A program made the translations under genes and the position numbers. This document shows positions 13,501 through 25,800 of a stretch of DNA of 64,000 nt, one piece after another (position 1 is the first letter of the stretch; each line of letters starts with the position of its first letter). Source of the stretch: Artocarpus heterophyllus (taxonomy: Eukaryota; Streptophyta; Magnoliopsida; Rosales; Moraceae); NCBI GenBank assembly GCA_025403435.1, contig CM046330.1:18746239-18810238 (forward strand), in the 5' to 3' direction. The notes below the pieces were generated by a model. The model searched no databases and was not told the DNA's origin. It saw nothing but the letters and a program-made list of their open reading frames with translations.

Positions 13501-16500
13501 ATGTTCTGTTTTCATATTGCAGATTAATAGAAGAATGGAGTTTGTGTTTGCTAGTCACAGCTTTGATGTTTGGGAGAGTTGGATGTTGGAAGGTTCTCTC
13601 GAGGAGTGTAAGCTGATTAACTGTAGAAATCCGATGGTAAGTTGCTTTATTCTGTTTTGTGGTTGCATATGCCTTCATGACTATTTTCTTGTGTCCTGTA
13701 CTCAACTTGAGAAGATTCACATCTCTTAGTGTGAGTGTCCATTGTCCATGTTTGCAACTTCCCTCCCAAAATCATGGAACTGATGCTTGGGGTTAGGGGT
13801 GGCCAAATAACCCAATCATCCAAAACATCCAAGCAATTCAATCCAATCCAAAAAAATTTTGGAGGGCAAATAATCAAATCATCCAAAACATCCAACCAAT
13901 CCAATCCAATTCATCTAAAAAAAAATTTAGATATCCAAAGGATACTGGATTGAATTTGGATGGAATTTTCACACATCCAATTGGATTGGATTGGGTATTG
14001 ATTTCAATTTTGAAAATCCAATAAAACCGATCCAATCCAACATATATATCATATAAATATATACATAATCATATTTTCATAAATTATCTGAATACTTTTC
14101 TTCAATTTTGTTTTTTTTTTTTTTTATAAGTTTACTGTTCAGTTTGGACCATGGTTTTAAAACGCAAAACGACCATGGTTTTAAAACGCAAAAACGAGAA
14201 CTGAGGCGTTTTGTCTAATCGAGGCGAGGTGTAAGCCTCGAATGTAAAAAAAAAAAAATCATAAAATTGAATAAAATTCATAAATATGTCATAACAAACA
14301 AAACACACACTTAGTTCATGCCATAATAAACTAAACACACAAAGCAATTCGAGTCTAAAGCCCTCAAAGCAATTCAAGTTTCTCTTTGCACCACCGGCCA
14401 TTACAATAAATTGAGAAAATGATTTAAAAAAAATACATTAAAAGAAAAAGAAATAAATACGTTATCATTTAGATCATATAAAAAAAATGCTACTGTTATA
14501 TAGCGCACAATTTTATTTTATTTTATTTTTTTGAGAAAACAAAATAACTATCGGACCAAAAAATTAACTATTATGGTAACACAAGTAACATGATTGTTGA
14601 AGCAAACAATTAAAGCAAAAAAAGTAAACTAAATTAATAAAAATTAAAAAAAAGAGTCTGCTTTCTTTATAGTTTATATAAGATTATATATTTTTAAAAC
14701 TTCTACTTCTATACAACATTCATTGCTGCAGTCGCTAAAAAAAAAAAAAAAAAAAAACCTAAGTGAGGAGGTCGGAATCTGGAGTTAGCTACCGCCGGTG
14801 GGTTGTCACTCGGTCGCAGGTCGCTAGTACCTGCTCAGAGGAGTGGGCTCGAAAGCCTTGAATGTCTTAGGAGCAGCGTACGCCTTTTTCCATTGAGGCA
14901 GCCTTGAATGTGTTAGGAGAGGCGTCTGCCTTTTTCCAGTGAGGCATGCCTTGAGGTGAAAACGCCTCAAGGCTATTGAGACGTGAGCCTTATATTGAAG
15001 GCCAGTTTGGGCCTATTTTCAGCCCCCTTTTTTTTTTTTTGGTTAAAGAAAGACAGCCGAATACAGACTGTGTTGGGTAATAGATTGGGAGGATTGATTA
15101 ACGTAGCAAAAGAATTTCTGGATTATGAGTTTCTTCCTTTTGTCAAACTCTAAGTCAAGGGTCTTCCAAATGGTTTTATTCCTGCCACCATGAAGATTCT
15201 ATGCTGGGGAAAAGAGATCGAAGTCAGCCTGTTCAACCTAGACGATGGGAGGAATCCTAGGATATCCGAAAGTTACAGAGGAGCACGGTCTCGTGGTCCT
15301 TCTGATTCAGAGGTAGAAGAAGATGAAAGGAGCTCTGGTTTGAGTGAGAAAAGGAAGAGCTTCTCTTTGAACGGAGAGTAGAAGTCCTTTTGGCGCCCAT
15401 AACAGCTGCTGCTCCCAGAGACCGGTGAACGGAGGTGGCGGAGACGTGGAGGAAAAGCTGACAAACAGCTCATTGGGCAACGAACCAGTGAGAAAGCATG
15501 CAGAAGGAGGGGCATCGATGGTGAAGGAAATGCGTATGGAGCAGAGTGATGCCCATACCATGCTGCTTTATAATAATACTATTAACAAAGTGGGGGATAT
15601 TAATATTAATAAAATGGGGGTTATCAAAGTGGGAGATATTAATACTAATAAAGTGGGGGATGATATTAGGGAGCATAAAATCCTTTCACCTAAGAGGGCG
15701 GCACAAGTGGCTGAATTAACCAGGGAGAATAAAAACCACGTGGAGCAGATTAATGACAATGAGGAGGCGGCAAATAGGGCAAAATGCATAACAGGTGGCA
15801 CAAGTGATGAAGTGGAAAGAGGAATGAGTGACATGCAGAGGCAGAAAAAAAGTAAAGGGGATGCCCAAAGCAACTCACTGGACTTACTAGGAGCATAAAA
15901 TTCTCTCACCTAAGGGTTTGCCCTGCCCTATGCCCAAAGCAACTCACTGGACTTACTAGGAGCATAAAATTCTCTCACCTAAGGGTTTGCCCTGCCCTAC
16001 TCGCTGTTGGTAGAAGTAGGAGTTTTAAAAAATATATAATCTTATACAAACTATAAAAAAAGCAGACTCTCTGTTTTTTTATTCATTTAGTTACTTTTTT
16101 TTTTGTTCTCTTTTTTTGCACTGATTCATTTGGTCTATTAATTGTTTGTTCAAGAATTATGTTACTTATCTTTCTATAATAGTTATTTTGTATGGTCTGA
16201 TAATTATTTTGTTTTTTTTTTAAAAAAAATTGTGCGCTATATGGCAGTAGCATTTCTTTTTATGATGATGATCAAAACTTCAATTTTTGAGGGTTTTAGA
16301 CTTTAATTGCTTTGTGTGTTTTGTTTGTTATGGCATGAACTGTCTGTTTTGTTTGTTATGGCACGCTTATGAATTTTATTCAATTTTATAATTTTTTTTT
16401 ATATACATTCAAGGCTTATGCCTCGATCTGCCTCAAGGCTTATGCCTCGATCTGCCTCAAGGCTTATGCCTCGATCTGCCTCAAGGCTTATGCCTCGCCT

Positions 16501-18525
16501 TAATTATACAAAACTCCTCGGTTCTTGTTTCTGCCTTTTAAAACGATGGTTTGGACAAAGATTGTATTGTATGTAGTTATATTTTTTCTACTTTGTTTTC
16601 ATGAATTTGGTTTTATATCGATGATTGATGGTTTTATAAATATATCATGTTAAATTTTAAATATTAAATTGTAGTGAAGAGAATAGTTTCAATTCTTAAT
16701 ATAAGTAAATAACATACTTTTAAAAATATTTAACTACATAGCATCTATAGAATCACGTGTTTTTTTTTTAAACACTTGAATTTCTAATTTTACCTCTTTT
16801 TTTTCTTTTTCCTTTTTCTTCTTTTTCTTTTTATTTTTGTTTTCTTTTGCCTTTTTCTTCTTTTTCTTTTCCTTTTTATTTTTCGTTCTTGATCGATTGC
16901 TTCATGCTTCTCTTAACATCATTCTTTCCAAAAAATAGACTTTGTTTTAATTTAAGTGGGCTATTTATTAAACATTATAACATTTTGGTCTATTTATTTT
17001 TATTCTCAATTAATGATGGCTTAATTTTCTAGAGATTTAAGGATTTTTGATGAAAGGCCAAGTCCAATCCAATCATCCAATCCAAATTGGATTGGATGGT
17101 AGAATATTGGATTGGTTGGATTTTAATGAAATTTTATTGGACTAGATTGAATAGTGGATGATTAAAAAAAAAACTGGTTTCGATCCTAGTAGGGGTGGGC
17201 ATTGGATCGAAACCAGCTTTTTTTTTTTTAATCATCAATTATCCAATCCATTAAACATGCTATGTTTCATAAAACATCAATCATCAATATGAAACCAAAT
17301 TCATCATAGAAAACAAAGTAGAAAATATAAAAGAGAATGAGAAAAATGTCAAATTTTTGAAATTTTTTGAAGTAAATGTTAGGTTTTGAAAATATTTGTA
17401 GTAAACAACAGTAAAAAGAAAATTACCAATAAATTTTTTACTCATGCATACGTGGACAAGTAAAATTTTTTTTACTAAAAAATGTTCTATTTACGGTTAT
17501 TTACTACAAATATTTTCAAAAGCTGCTATTACTTTAATAAGTTTTGACAAAGTTAAATTTACTACAATTCAAAAATATAGTATAACTCCATACAATACAA
17601 TCTTTGTCCAAACTGAATACTAAAAAAAGAAGATCAACACAAAATTGAAAAAAAAAAAAGTATTGTAGATATAATATATGTACATATAATTATTTCTATA
17701 TTCATATATATATATATATATTAGATTGGATCGGTTTTATTGGATTTTTAAAAGTAAAATCCAATATGCAATCCAATGGATTGGAGGTGTGAATATTACA
17801 TCCAAGTCCAATCCAATAGTCTTTGGATATTCAAATTTTTTTTTTGGATGTTTTGGATGATTGGATTATTTGCCCCCCCCTACTTAGGGGATTTGCTCGT
17901 GTTCCCTTCACGCATTTGGTGCCTTGATCCGCTTGTTCTGTCTTACAACGTGGGTAGAAAACTTTCTAATCAGAACAGGCATCCTACTCTTCTCTGAAGG
18001 GCTGATACTCTCACACTGGACTGTTCATTAACAGTTAATCGTGGAACGTCCTATGTGGAAGTCTCCTAATTCCCACTGGGGCCATCCAACTCTATCTTTT
18101 CCCTTCAGGAAATAACTGAATTGCTTTCCTAGTTGCCCTTTCTTCTTACTCTATGCTACAGTGTACTGCTCAAGTGATTTTAGGTGCTCTGAATTTAAAT
18201 GAGCTTTGTTGGATTATTGAAAGACATTGCATGATCATTTTAGTGATGTTATGTCCTGCCCTAGGCTTCGTGGCACCAGTTTGGATGAATTGTAAATTGG
18301 ACACTCTTATTTAGAGTTTCACTACAAGGATTTTCAGACTTTTCAACTAGGGTGATTTATGTTTTTGGAGAAGAACAAAAACAAAATTCCCCCCTTTTCT
18401 AAGCCTTTTATTGCGTTGCTCTCTCACCTTCTCATTTCAATGCAATGTAGGCTGTTTTAGAAGTAAGCATCGAGATTCTGGCAGCACCAGGGGAGGACGA
18501 CGGTATTACACGCTGGCTTGATTAG
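10518..18525 (+). CDS. AN: ANGUSTIFOLIA, plant CtBP-like protein, seven coding exons
   Basis: Exons are 10518-11111, 11620-11788, 11910-12040, 12340-13143, 13271-13318, 13523-13636 and 18451-18525. All junctions are GT-AG with matching phase and give 644 residues (Arabidopsis AN is about 636). Residues 28-32 (LNCIE) form the LxCxE-like motif. Residues 40-300 are the D-2-hydroxyacid-dehydrogenase-like CtBP core, with a Rossmann turn GIVGRS at 169-174. An acidic SDEDEEE stretch (345-351) precedes a basic NLS-like RRSRSGRKAKKRH (421-433). The C-terminal part, ending ITRWLD, is the plant-specific extension. In plants AN controls polar cell expansion, cortical microtubule order and trichome branching, and has been placed in cytoplasm, trans-Golgi and nucleus. 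The first ATG aligns with the family start; a second ATG at codon 12 is possible. Exon 1 is notably GC-rich. The last intron is 4814 bp because of nested transposons. Confidence 0.96.
15190..15898 (+). other. Unclassified cargo with two open frames inside element B
   Basis: Two plus-strand frames, 15190-15381 (63 codons) and 15425-15898 (157 codons), occupy the non-inverted core. The first stays open upstream of its ATG (codons for KGLPNGFIPAT precede it) and ends in a charged EVEEDE segment. The second is rich in charged residues and contains an NKVGDIN-type repeat encoded by a short DNA repeat at about 15,590-15,665. I do not recognise a domain. It could be captured host sequence or a LINE ORF1-like remnant. 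There is no sign that it is expressed apart from the AN pre-mRNA. Confidence 0.35.
15861..15998 (+). repeat. Perfect-looking 69-bp tandem duplication
   Basis: Two adjacent copies with period 69 bp, each beginning TGCCCAAAGCAACTCACTGG and ending in the CCCTGCCCTA region. They look identical by eye, so the duplication is recent relative to the element. It lies at the inner edge of the right TIR of element B. Confidence 0.85.
16410..16497 (+). repeat. 24-bp minisatellite, about 3.7 copies
   Basis: Units starting at 16410, 16434, 16458 and 16482 carry CAAGGCTTATGCCTCGATCT followed by GCCT. They expand the GCCTCG-type block in the right TIR of element B. The left TIR has a single equivalent near 14,225. 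Confidence 0.9.
17330..17580. mobile_element. MITE C (~250 bp) nested in the right arm of element A
   Basis: The mirrored arm at about 16,565-16,600 lacks this segment and so serves as an empty site: GAAAATATA and ATAACTCCATACAATACAATC are contiguous there in reverse complement. The insert has imperfect inverted arms sharing TTTTGAAAATATTTGTAGTAAA-type sequence (about 17,385-17,410 versus 17,500-17,525) and no coding capacity. The exact TSD is blurred by AT repeats. Confidence 0.7.
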
Positions 18526-19939
18526 ATACCAAGACATGGAACTAAGAAGACTCCCATTTTTGTCACCCCGTTTTTCTTTAATTGTTTTTTATTTTTTATT
18601 TTTCACTCTTTTTGAGGGTTGTATTTCTTTAAGACAGCTTGAAAGTTGTAAAAAGCATTCAATTGCTTTAATTTTCTTCTTTTTTTTTCTTTTTTTTTTT
18701 TTTATGTAGCTTCATCTGCTATGTAAGACGTTCTTTTTGTTTTTTTTTTGGTGGGTTATTCGGCCTCCGGATGAAGTTTATGTATGCTGTATTATTTCCC
18801 CTGCTATCTTGTTTATATTAGTCTGTAAGTGTTACTCCTGACAAAAACACCAACTAAACTCTTGAAATTTTGCATGTTTTTTTGTTAGCTTGAATTTGTA
18901 TATGTAGACATTAAAGCGAAACTCTTCTTATTGGCTAAACAATTGCCCTGTATGATATTTATGTGTTGGTTGCACATTTCTGTAGCTTAGATTCTTTCTT
19001 GTTAATATGTGCAACCGATATAACTGTTTTAATGCTCTGGATATATAATAATTGCATTATAGAGATCATACATGGTTTTTTTAGCAATTCTTACGAACTC
19101 ACTCAAGGGATATGTGGTTGCAGTCATGTTAACTGTAAAGTCGAGGCATTTGAAAAGCAGCCTTAAGAAAATTTGATTTTAGCAAAATGACTTTTTTTGT
19201 GGCAGTTTTTTGACGCAAAAAAATATGCTTTTTGGGCATGAAAACAGTTTCAGTTTTTTTCCTTTTCACTTTGTTGAGGTTCCTTTCCTCGTTACAGTTA
19301 TTTTTGTCTTTTTTTTGAAAAAAATTGGGACAGTCTAACTGTTGAAAAAAACTTGTTTTTTTGGGCAAAAAAAAAAAAGGACTTTTCCTCAATTAGGATG
19401 TTTTTTTTGCCCTTTCGTCAAAATCTCCCTGTAATGTAAATTCACACATGCTTTTTATATTTTACTTTTGGAAGCGCACATGCTTTTAATATTGAGGTTC
19501 AGAGTATGAATTTTCCTTTAATCTTGTGTTCCAAAAAACCAATTATTTGGTTCTCTTATTTTTACTTTTATTCATAAATGTAGCCATGTACTAAAACAAT
19601 AACCTCACCCCGAAAGTTCTTGATGTGGGGTGGTTGTCGTTTATGGGGATGCTATTACGTTATTGTCGTTTCCTAACTAGTATTGCTTTGTCGTTTAAGT
19701 TTTAAAAGTGTTATTTATCGTCGTTTCCTTGTTGGTATTTTAAAAGTATACCTGACTCTTTGTGGCTAATTGTACCGATCAGACTTGGTCATGTTTTGGG
19801 GACGTTGCCGTTTGGCTTTTGTTTCTCTGAAGCTCTCAGGGCTCCTTTGATGCAATATCAGCGAGAATTAGTTTCAGTTTTGCCAATTTCTCGTTTATTT
19901 TCTAGTATTCGGTTCCTAATTTTAGACTTCTACGTCACT

Positions 19940-19970
<31 letters not shown>

Positions 19971-20894
19971 ATTGCCTTGATTGAGTTTGTCTTTGCTACA
20001 ATCTGTTTACCTATTTCATTTGGGCAAAGTTGAGTCACCTCGTAAACGATAGCAATCGAGCTAAAGATTTTCATTTCATTATGGACATCCACGACGATAG
20101 TAGCGATCCAACTATTAGGTAGCTACAATGAAGTAGGCATGGATTTCAGTAGTATAAATTAGGTCCAATACCATTTGTGAAATCTAGCCATTTACTCACG
20201 CCATTTTGTACGAGTAAACTAGACAAATCTTTTTGCAAATAGTATATTCAAATATCAACTCCGTACACGTTGTATTATTGATTGATGGCATGTGTCGACA
20301 TGGGGAATCGGCTAGTGAAGGTTAATTTGATACGCAGGTGATTGTTTGAAATCATTTACACAAGGCTCGTAGTGCCACAAGGGAGCATAGTTGGAACTGA
20401 GTTAAAATCATAACATTGTAGAATTTGAGACTACGGCATACAAGAGCATTACATTGTAACAATTTGAATTAATAAGTTGAAACAACTTTGCCAACACAAA
20501 GTGAAAACGGCCAATGGAAAGTAGAACAAAGCAACAGTAGTGTTAACAATGGCCAGAATCGCGCTAGTTCGCGTGCTTAGTCCGCTTGTCTTTTTTTTGG
20601 AATAGGATGATTTATAACAAATACATAGGCATATCTAAAAATAAAATAATATAATATAATAGACAGATCCTTTTAAAGGATGATCTAAAGTTGTGTTCTT
20701 TCTTTTAAGATGTAGATAAAGATATAAAGATAAAAATATGCCTAAAAAGGTGAGACTTAAAATTGAACATGAATACAAAAATATTAATCCATCAAACGCT
20801 CAAGAGCAACCTATAGCAAATTCAAATCCAAACGAGATCAAAAGCAAGGAGAACTAAGTTTTAGCAACAAACAGTAAGAAGCAAGATGAGAGAA
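18526..20894. other. AN 3' region and intergenic DNA, no further gene seen
   Basis: The first few hundred bases should include the AN 3' UTR, but no clear polyadenylation signal decides its end. T-rich tracts dominate at 18,660-18,760 and 19,190-19,400. A TA dinucleotide run lies at about 19,940-19,962. No supported coding region was found. Confidence 0.5.
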
Positions 20895-22836
20895 TGTAAC
20901 GCCCCTGAATTTTAAAATAAGGTTAGTTATGTTAAGTTTAATTATTAAGTGTGTCAGTGTAAATATTGTTGTTAATTTTAGTGATTCGGAGATTTTGTTG
21001 CATTTGTCATATTTAAAATTTGATTTTTAGTATAAAATACCAAATGACATTTTTACCTCACATTTTTCCCATATTTACGAAAACGCCCTTAGGCTTTCCT
21101 TTTCCTTTTCCTTTTTCTTTTTCTTTTCCCTTTCCTTTTTCATTTTCACGCTCTCTCTCTCTCTTTCTTCCTCTCGTGTTCAGCCCTCCCTCTCTCTTTC
21201 TTTCTCTAAAAAATTTTGATTTCAAGCTTTATTCTCATTGATTTGAGCAAGGATTGAAGTTCAATCATCGAGTTTTTCATCCAAAAGCGGTGATTAAAGG
21301 TTAGCCATTTTTCTTTAAAACTTTTATTTTTCGTTTTGAATCTTTGATGTATTTTGCAATCTGAACTTTATTGAGCTTAGATAATGTTTAATCTAAGCTT
21401 ATAGGACTTGTTTTACAATGAATCTAAGCTTTATTTGAACAAAATTTGATTTAATCAAGTTTTTACATTTTTCTTTGATTTTCAAATCAAATGTGAAATT
21501 GAGTTTAAATTTGAGAAAAATGGTTTAAACTTGTTCTATTATGGTTTTCTATGCTTTTTGTATGATTTTCATGATCTGAGAATTGAAAACAGGTTTTAAA
21601 TTTAAATTTTGAGCTTGGGGAGGTCGAAACTTAAAGTCTCGGGTCCCCAGATTTTGCCAGTTCGACAGGCCGAACTTGATCTTTGGCATGCCGGATTCAT
21701 AGGTTCTGCAGGCCGGATTCATCAAGTCGGCAGGTCGAACCTGAAAAACGTTCGGCAGGCCGGTCTGGATGTTCGGAAGGCCGAACTGTGCAGGTTCGGT
21801 AGGCCGGACCAAGATGTTCAGCAGACCGACTATGGACTTAAAAAATTGTGTTTTTACTTGGGTTTTCAATGTTTAATGATTTTGAAATGTTTCAAAAAGG
21901 ATTATGATTTTGGGTTATGATTATTTTAAGTCAAAAAGGCACACTGATAATTAAATTAATATAATGATATTTGTTAAATATGATTTCTGATTTTAAATGC
22001 AGTTTTTGAGGTTTTGAACGTATATGGAGCATACGTTGGATTTTATTTGGAGCTTGCGGTATTGGATTTCAAATGAGGTAGGATATACATATATTTTTAT
22101 CCCTTTCTTTGACAGCCCTTTTTAAACTGTTTGGGCCAAATGCTTGACCTTTTGAATGATTGATGAAAATAATGTCTTTGCTTTTGAAGAACTGTATTTG
22201 TGATATTCCTTTCAGATTTTCAAAACACGTACGGTGATGTTTTATTAAGTTGCTTTCAAGTAAGTGTTCTTATTGATTTGTTAAGACTTTGAGATTCATC
22301 TCAAATAGAACGGTTTGTGAACAATTCTCTATTTTTTATTACTATTTTAAAATAACTTATTTTTAACTAATTATCCTACTGAGCCTTCCGCTCACATTCT
22401 CCTATTTTTAAAATCCCTCTTCCAGGTTTGGAGAGGAATGATGGACCCAGGATCGAAACCTAGCTCTTTGGATTGAAATGGTATTTTCTTTAGAAATGTG
22501 GTATAATGCGTGTATTGTACGACTTGTCCCGATGTTGATGTCATTTTCGTCTCTGTTAATTGTATATTTTTAATTTATCTTAGAGACGATAATTTTCAGT
22601 ATTTTTGTATTATTATCCTTGATATTGTATTTTATTTATCAGCTTACCTTCGTAGGAAGCATCCACGTGATAGTGAATGAGCATAAGATCTCGGCCTCAC
22701 CTTCGTGGCATTCACGTGATGGTGACCGCCGATGATATTTATTTATTTTTGATGATATTTATTTATTTTTCACGTATATTTATACTCTTTTTTTTTATTT
22801 ATCTAAAACTCCTAGACCCCACCTCGGGATGTCATA
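20895..22836 (+). mobile_element. Solo LTR of a Ty3-type retrotransposon
   Basis: A 1942-bp block starts TGTAACGCCCC and ends CGGGATGTCATA (probably originally ..ACA). It is flanked by a perfect 5-bp duplication GAGAA (20890-20894 and 22837-22841). No internal region is present, so it is a solo LTR. It is related to the LTRs at 26,834-42,808 read on the minus strand: same TGTAACG start, CT-rich tract, 8-copy palindromic array, a CCTACTGAGCCTTCCGCTCA-like stretch and a CAGGTTTGGAGA-like stretch. A TATA box (TATAAAATA) lies at about 21,031. It is much more diverged than the tandem copies are from each other. Confidence 0.88.
21663..21828 (+). repeat. Eight-copy phased palindromic array in the solo LTR
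   Basis: Cores related to CGGCAGGCCG start at 21663, 21684, 21706, 21728, 21753, 21774, 21797 and 21819. The steps are 21, 22, 22, 25, 21, 23 and 22 bp. Individual copies have one or two substitutions while the spacer sequences differ. Copy number and step pattern match the array in the Ty3 LTRs at 26,834-42,808. Confidence 0.92.
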
Positions 22837-22841
22837 GAGAA

Positions 22842-25800
22842 TTAGAGCAGAGGCTGAGAACAACCAACATGGCAGATTCCATAAGGTGCTTGTTAGTGAC
22901 TTCCCAAGTAGGATTGTTTCTAAAATGCTGAATGAAACGGTATGTTGCCTTCGTCATCATCAAGATCAAAAGTATCATGTTGGAGAGTGGGGGCCGCATC
23001 TAGACAGCACAAATTATTTGGGTGTTCACTTTGGCTGGAGTGGAGCATGTTGTCATATAGTGACACAGAGCAACTGGTGGTCCGGGTTGGTGATTGACAA
23101 ACAGATCAGTAGACACCGTCATCGTCGTGCATTGTCTTGGAGTAGTCATGGTAGACACGGTTGGTTGGCGGTTTGTAGTCCCTTTGTGCTTTCCATTCTA
23201 TAGGGGGCTCGCTTGCTTGTTGTGGTTGAATTTCTTGCAATGCAATTTTCTCCTGTGCTCCCTTTGCTGCAATTGACATTTCTAGGATCCTGGTGGTTAG
23301 GGGCGTAGCAACATGGGCCAAGGATGACGGCAGCCCCCTTGAACCTTTTTTTTCCTTTCAATTTTGTATATGAAATTCTATAAATATTGTATTCCGCTCT
23401 TCTTAAAATTACATTCCGTCTCCTTTTGAAATTGTATTTCGTCTCTCATTTTCTAAAATCACTTTCATCTCTACCTTATTAGTTCAATCACATTTTTGCC
23501 CTCCTCACTAATGTTTCTGGCTCTGCCCCTGCCGGTGGTGCCGTTAGTTTTCAGTTGCTTTTTTTCGTGCTTCGATACGAGGAGCAAATATCCATTTGTG
23601 AATACTTTGTCATTGCCTTTATTTTCTTTCTTATAGTGATGGCACTTGCATGGCTGATTGCACTCTCCTGAGGGTTGTTTGTGACCTTTTTTTTTTTTTT
23701 TTTAACTTCTTTGTTTGTTCTAGTTTCACTAAACGGTACAACAATCGTAAAGTTAGAAAAGTTGATTCCTACGTCCGAAGATAAGCCAAATCACTAATTT
23801 AAAATCATTTGAAAATACAAAACAAAATAAAAAATAACATTCTTAAGAGCCGAATTTTCCCGAGCATGGCTATACTACTTTTCTCATCCAGATTAACCTT
23901 TCTAAGCTCATTCTTATAACATTCATGCATTCAATAGAAATGACCATCTAAAAATATGTGAGAAATTTTAAGCAATGCCATAAAAAAAATCTCGCCTCCA
24001 AATTTAAGAAATGGATATCGACACTCTGAATTGGAGCCATTCTATTAGTCCAAGGTCACAAAAAATGTTACATAATTTAAAACTATAAAAAAAAACTATG
24101 GCTTAGATCCACACACACACACATATATATATATAATAAGGGTGGCTAAGGTTCTCACCTTCGAACCATCTACACCTGATGTGGAAAGATTGAGTAATCA
24201 TATTTAACCCTCATGGATTTATAACCCTGCTATTAAGAAAACAATGTGACTCGGTCTAAAAAAATACACTATATATTAGATTAGAGCTCATAATTTTCTA
24301 CGTAACGAATCATACCTACATGGGATGAAAAAGGATTTTTCAGATTGATTTGATATTTACTTGAGTGGTAGTTTTTGTTTTCTCTACGGTTGTTAGCTGA
24401 AATCTTGTCACTAATTTGTATGATGTTTCGTAGATATGACTTGCTATTGTCGGTTTGAGTTACTTTTCAACTGGATTTTTATTGTAAATATGTGAAGGTT
24501 ATCTACCTATTTTTTTAACTTCGTTAATAGTCTTCTATTTTGGTGTTGTTCAAAGTCCCCGTACCCGTTGGGTCATACGACGTTGCAACATTTGGAACAA
24601 GTAAAGTAACATATATATTAATCAAATCGAAACATTCGTAAAAGATTGTAAAGAAAGCTTGTTTTATTTGTGGTTGGAACGAAGATTTGTTTATTAAACA
24701 AATACTACTTTGGATGCAACATTTGATAAGATAAAAAACTAAAAATATATTTTCTAAGTAAACTTGAAACACATTGCATAAAAAAAATAACAAGCCTTTA
24801 TTTTGCAAGAGATTACAAAAATTACAATTTAGATTCAACTTCGAATGTAATATTCTCATAATTAGAAAGTAATAATGATGACATGCCTATGGCCCCAAGT
24901 TCCATTGAACCGGTCCCAACTCCATTTGCCAAAAGAATGCTATAAAAAACATGTATTACTACTATCCTAGATGCCAACGAATGAAATGGGTCAAGCTATA
25001 TATCTATTTTATGAGCTCGGGAGACAATTTTGTAGCAAGTAGTCGTCTTTTTTTTTTTTTTTTTTCCGCTTACTTTTACCATAGAACAATTACATAGACA
25101 AACTAAATGTCTGTGGGTATAGAAACATTGATGTAGAACTTATGAGGATTTTTTATTTCTTTTTTTTTTTTAAATGAGTTGATGAGATAAGTTATACGCA
25201 AAGAATTTCAAAAGAAGAAGAATAAGGAAGAACAAAACAAATTCTCCACAAAATGCATGAACCTTTAAGAAGAAAGCGTCCAAGTTGAAATCTTGCCCTC
25301 TATAGTAGGATAGATAGCGTCCGATAGATAGATGTCGGGATGTAAAGTCATACAAATAGCTAAAGAACATAATTATACGGTGTTGCCGGGCAAAACTTGT
25401 CAAGCAAACATCTCTCTAAGGTTTCTCATCATATTGGTCTCTTACGAGGAAAGTAAATAAATAGCAAGAAAAATAAAAGAACATACAAGATTATATAGTA
25501 GTTTATCTCAATTGAAAGCTACTTCCACTGGAGTTTTTTTGGGGGAAAGGGGTGTTTAACTATGAGAACTATTTTACAAAGCTAACACTAGGGTACTTGA
25601 GGCTGCCTTCTAAGACTGGCCTAGTTATAGTTTGCTAGGTCAGTCATGTGAGATCTTTTGTTGAACTTATCTCTTTGTGGATCTAAAATCTTCTAGATTT
25701 TGATAAGATTAAGAGCTTATTGTCATCTTGAAAATATTCAATTTAAATAATAGACACAATTTCTAAAATTACCCTTAGGTTTTATTTGATAAACGCGCTT

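Larger units (their letters stand above)
14150..16548. mobile_element. Element B: long-TIR element nested in element A
   Basis: A perfect 8-bp duplication, GTTTGGAC, flanks it (14142-14149 and 16549-16556). Removing it restores continuity with the mirrored arm of element A near 17,590-17,610. Terminal inverted repeats begin CATGGTTTTAAAA / CATCGTTTTAAAA and run for roughly 600 bp per side (14150-14760 versus 16010-16548), including a shared GAGGCGAGG-type block and the stretch next to GCGCACAATTTTATTTT. The 1.2-kb middle holds non-TIR sequence with two open frames. Long TIRs with an 8-bp TSD fit a Mutator-like or long-TIR hAT element. No transposase was found. Confidence 0.8.
13794..17882. 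mobile_element. hAT-like element A in the last AN intron, host of nested elements
   Basis: The ends are inverted repeats: TAGGGGTGGCCAAATAA at the left and, read in reverse complement, TAGGGGGGGGCAAATAA at the right. Both continue into a CCAATCCAA-rich subterminal region over more than 200 bp. An imperfect 8-bp duplication flanks it (CTTGGGGT at 13786-13793, CTTAGGGG at 17883-17890; 6 of 8 match). Apart from the nested elements, the left and right arms mirror each other around about 17,188-17,202, and a second TAGGGGTGGGCA-type terminus sits at the centre. No transposase is visible, so it is non-autonomous. TIR style and 8-bp TSD suggest hAT. Confidence 0.75.

Noticed and set aside
22677..23361. 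Cluster of short frames on both strands after the first solo LTR
   Set aside because: Part lies in the LTR and part in the hAT MITE. The remainder has no recognisable motif.
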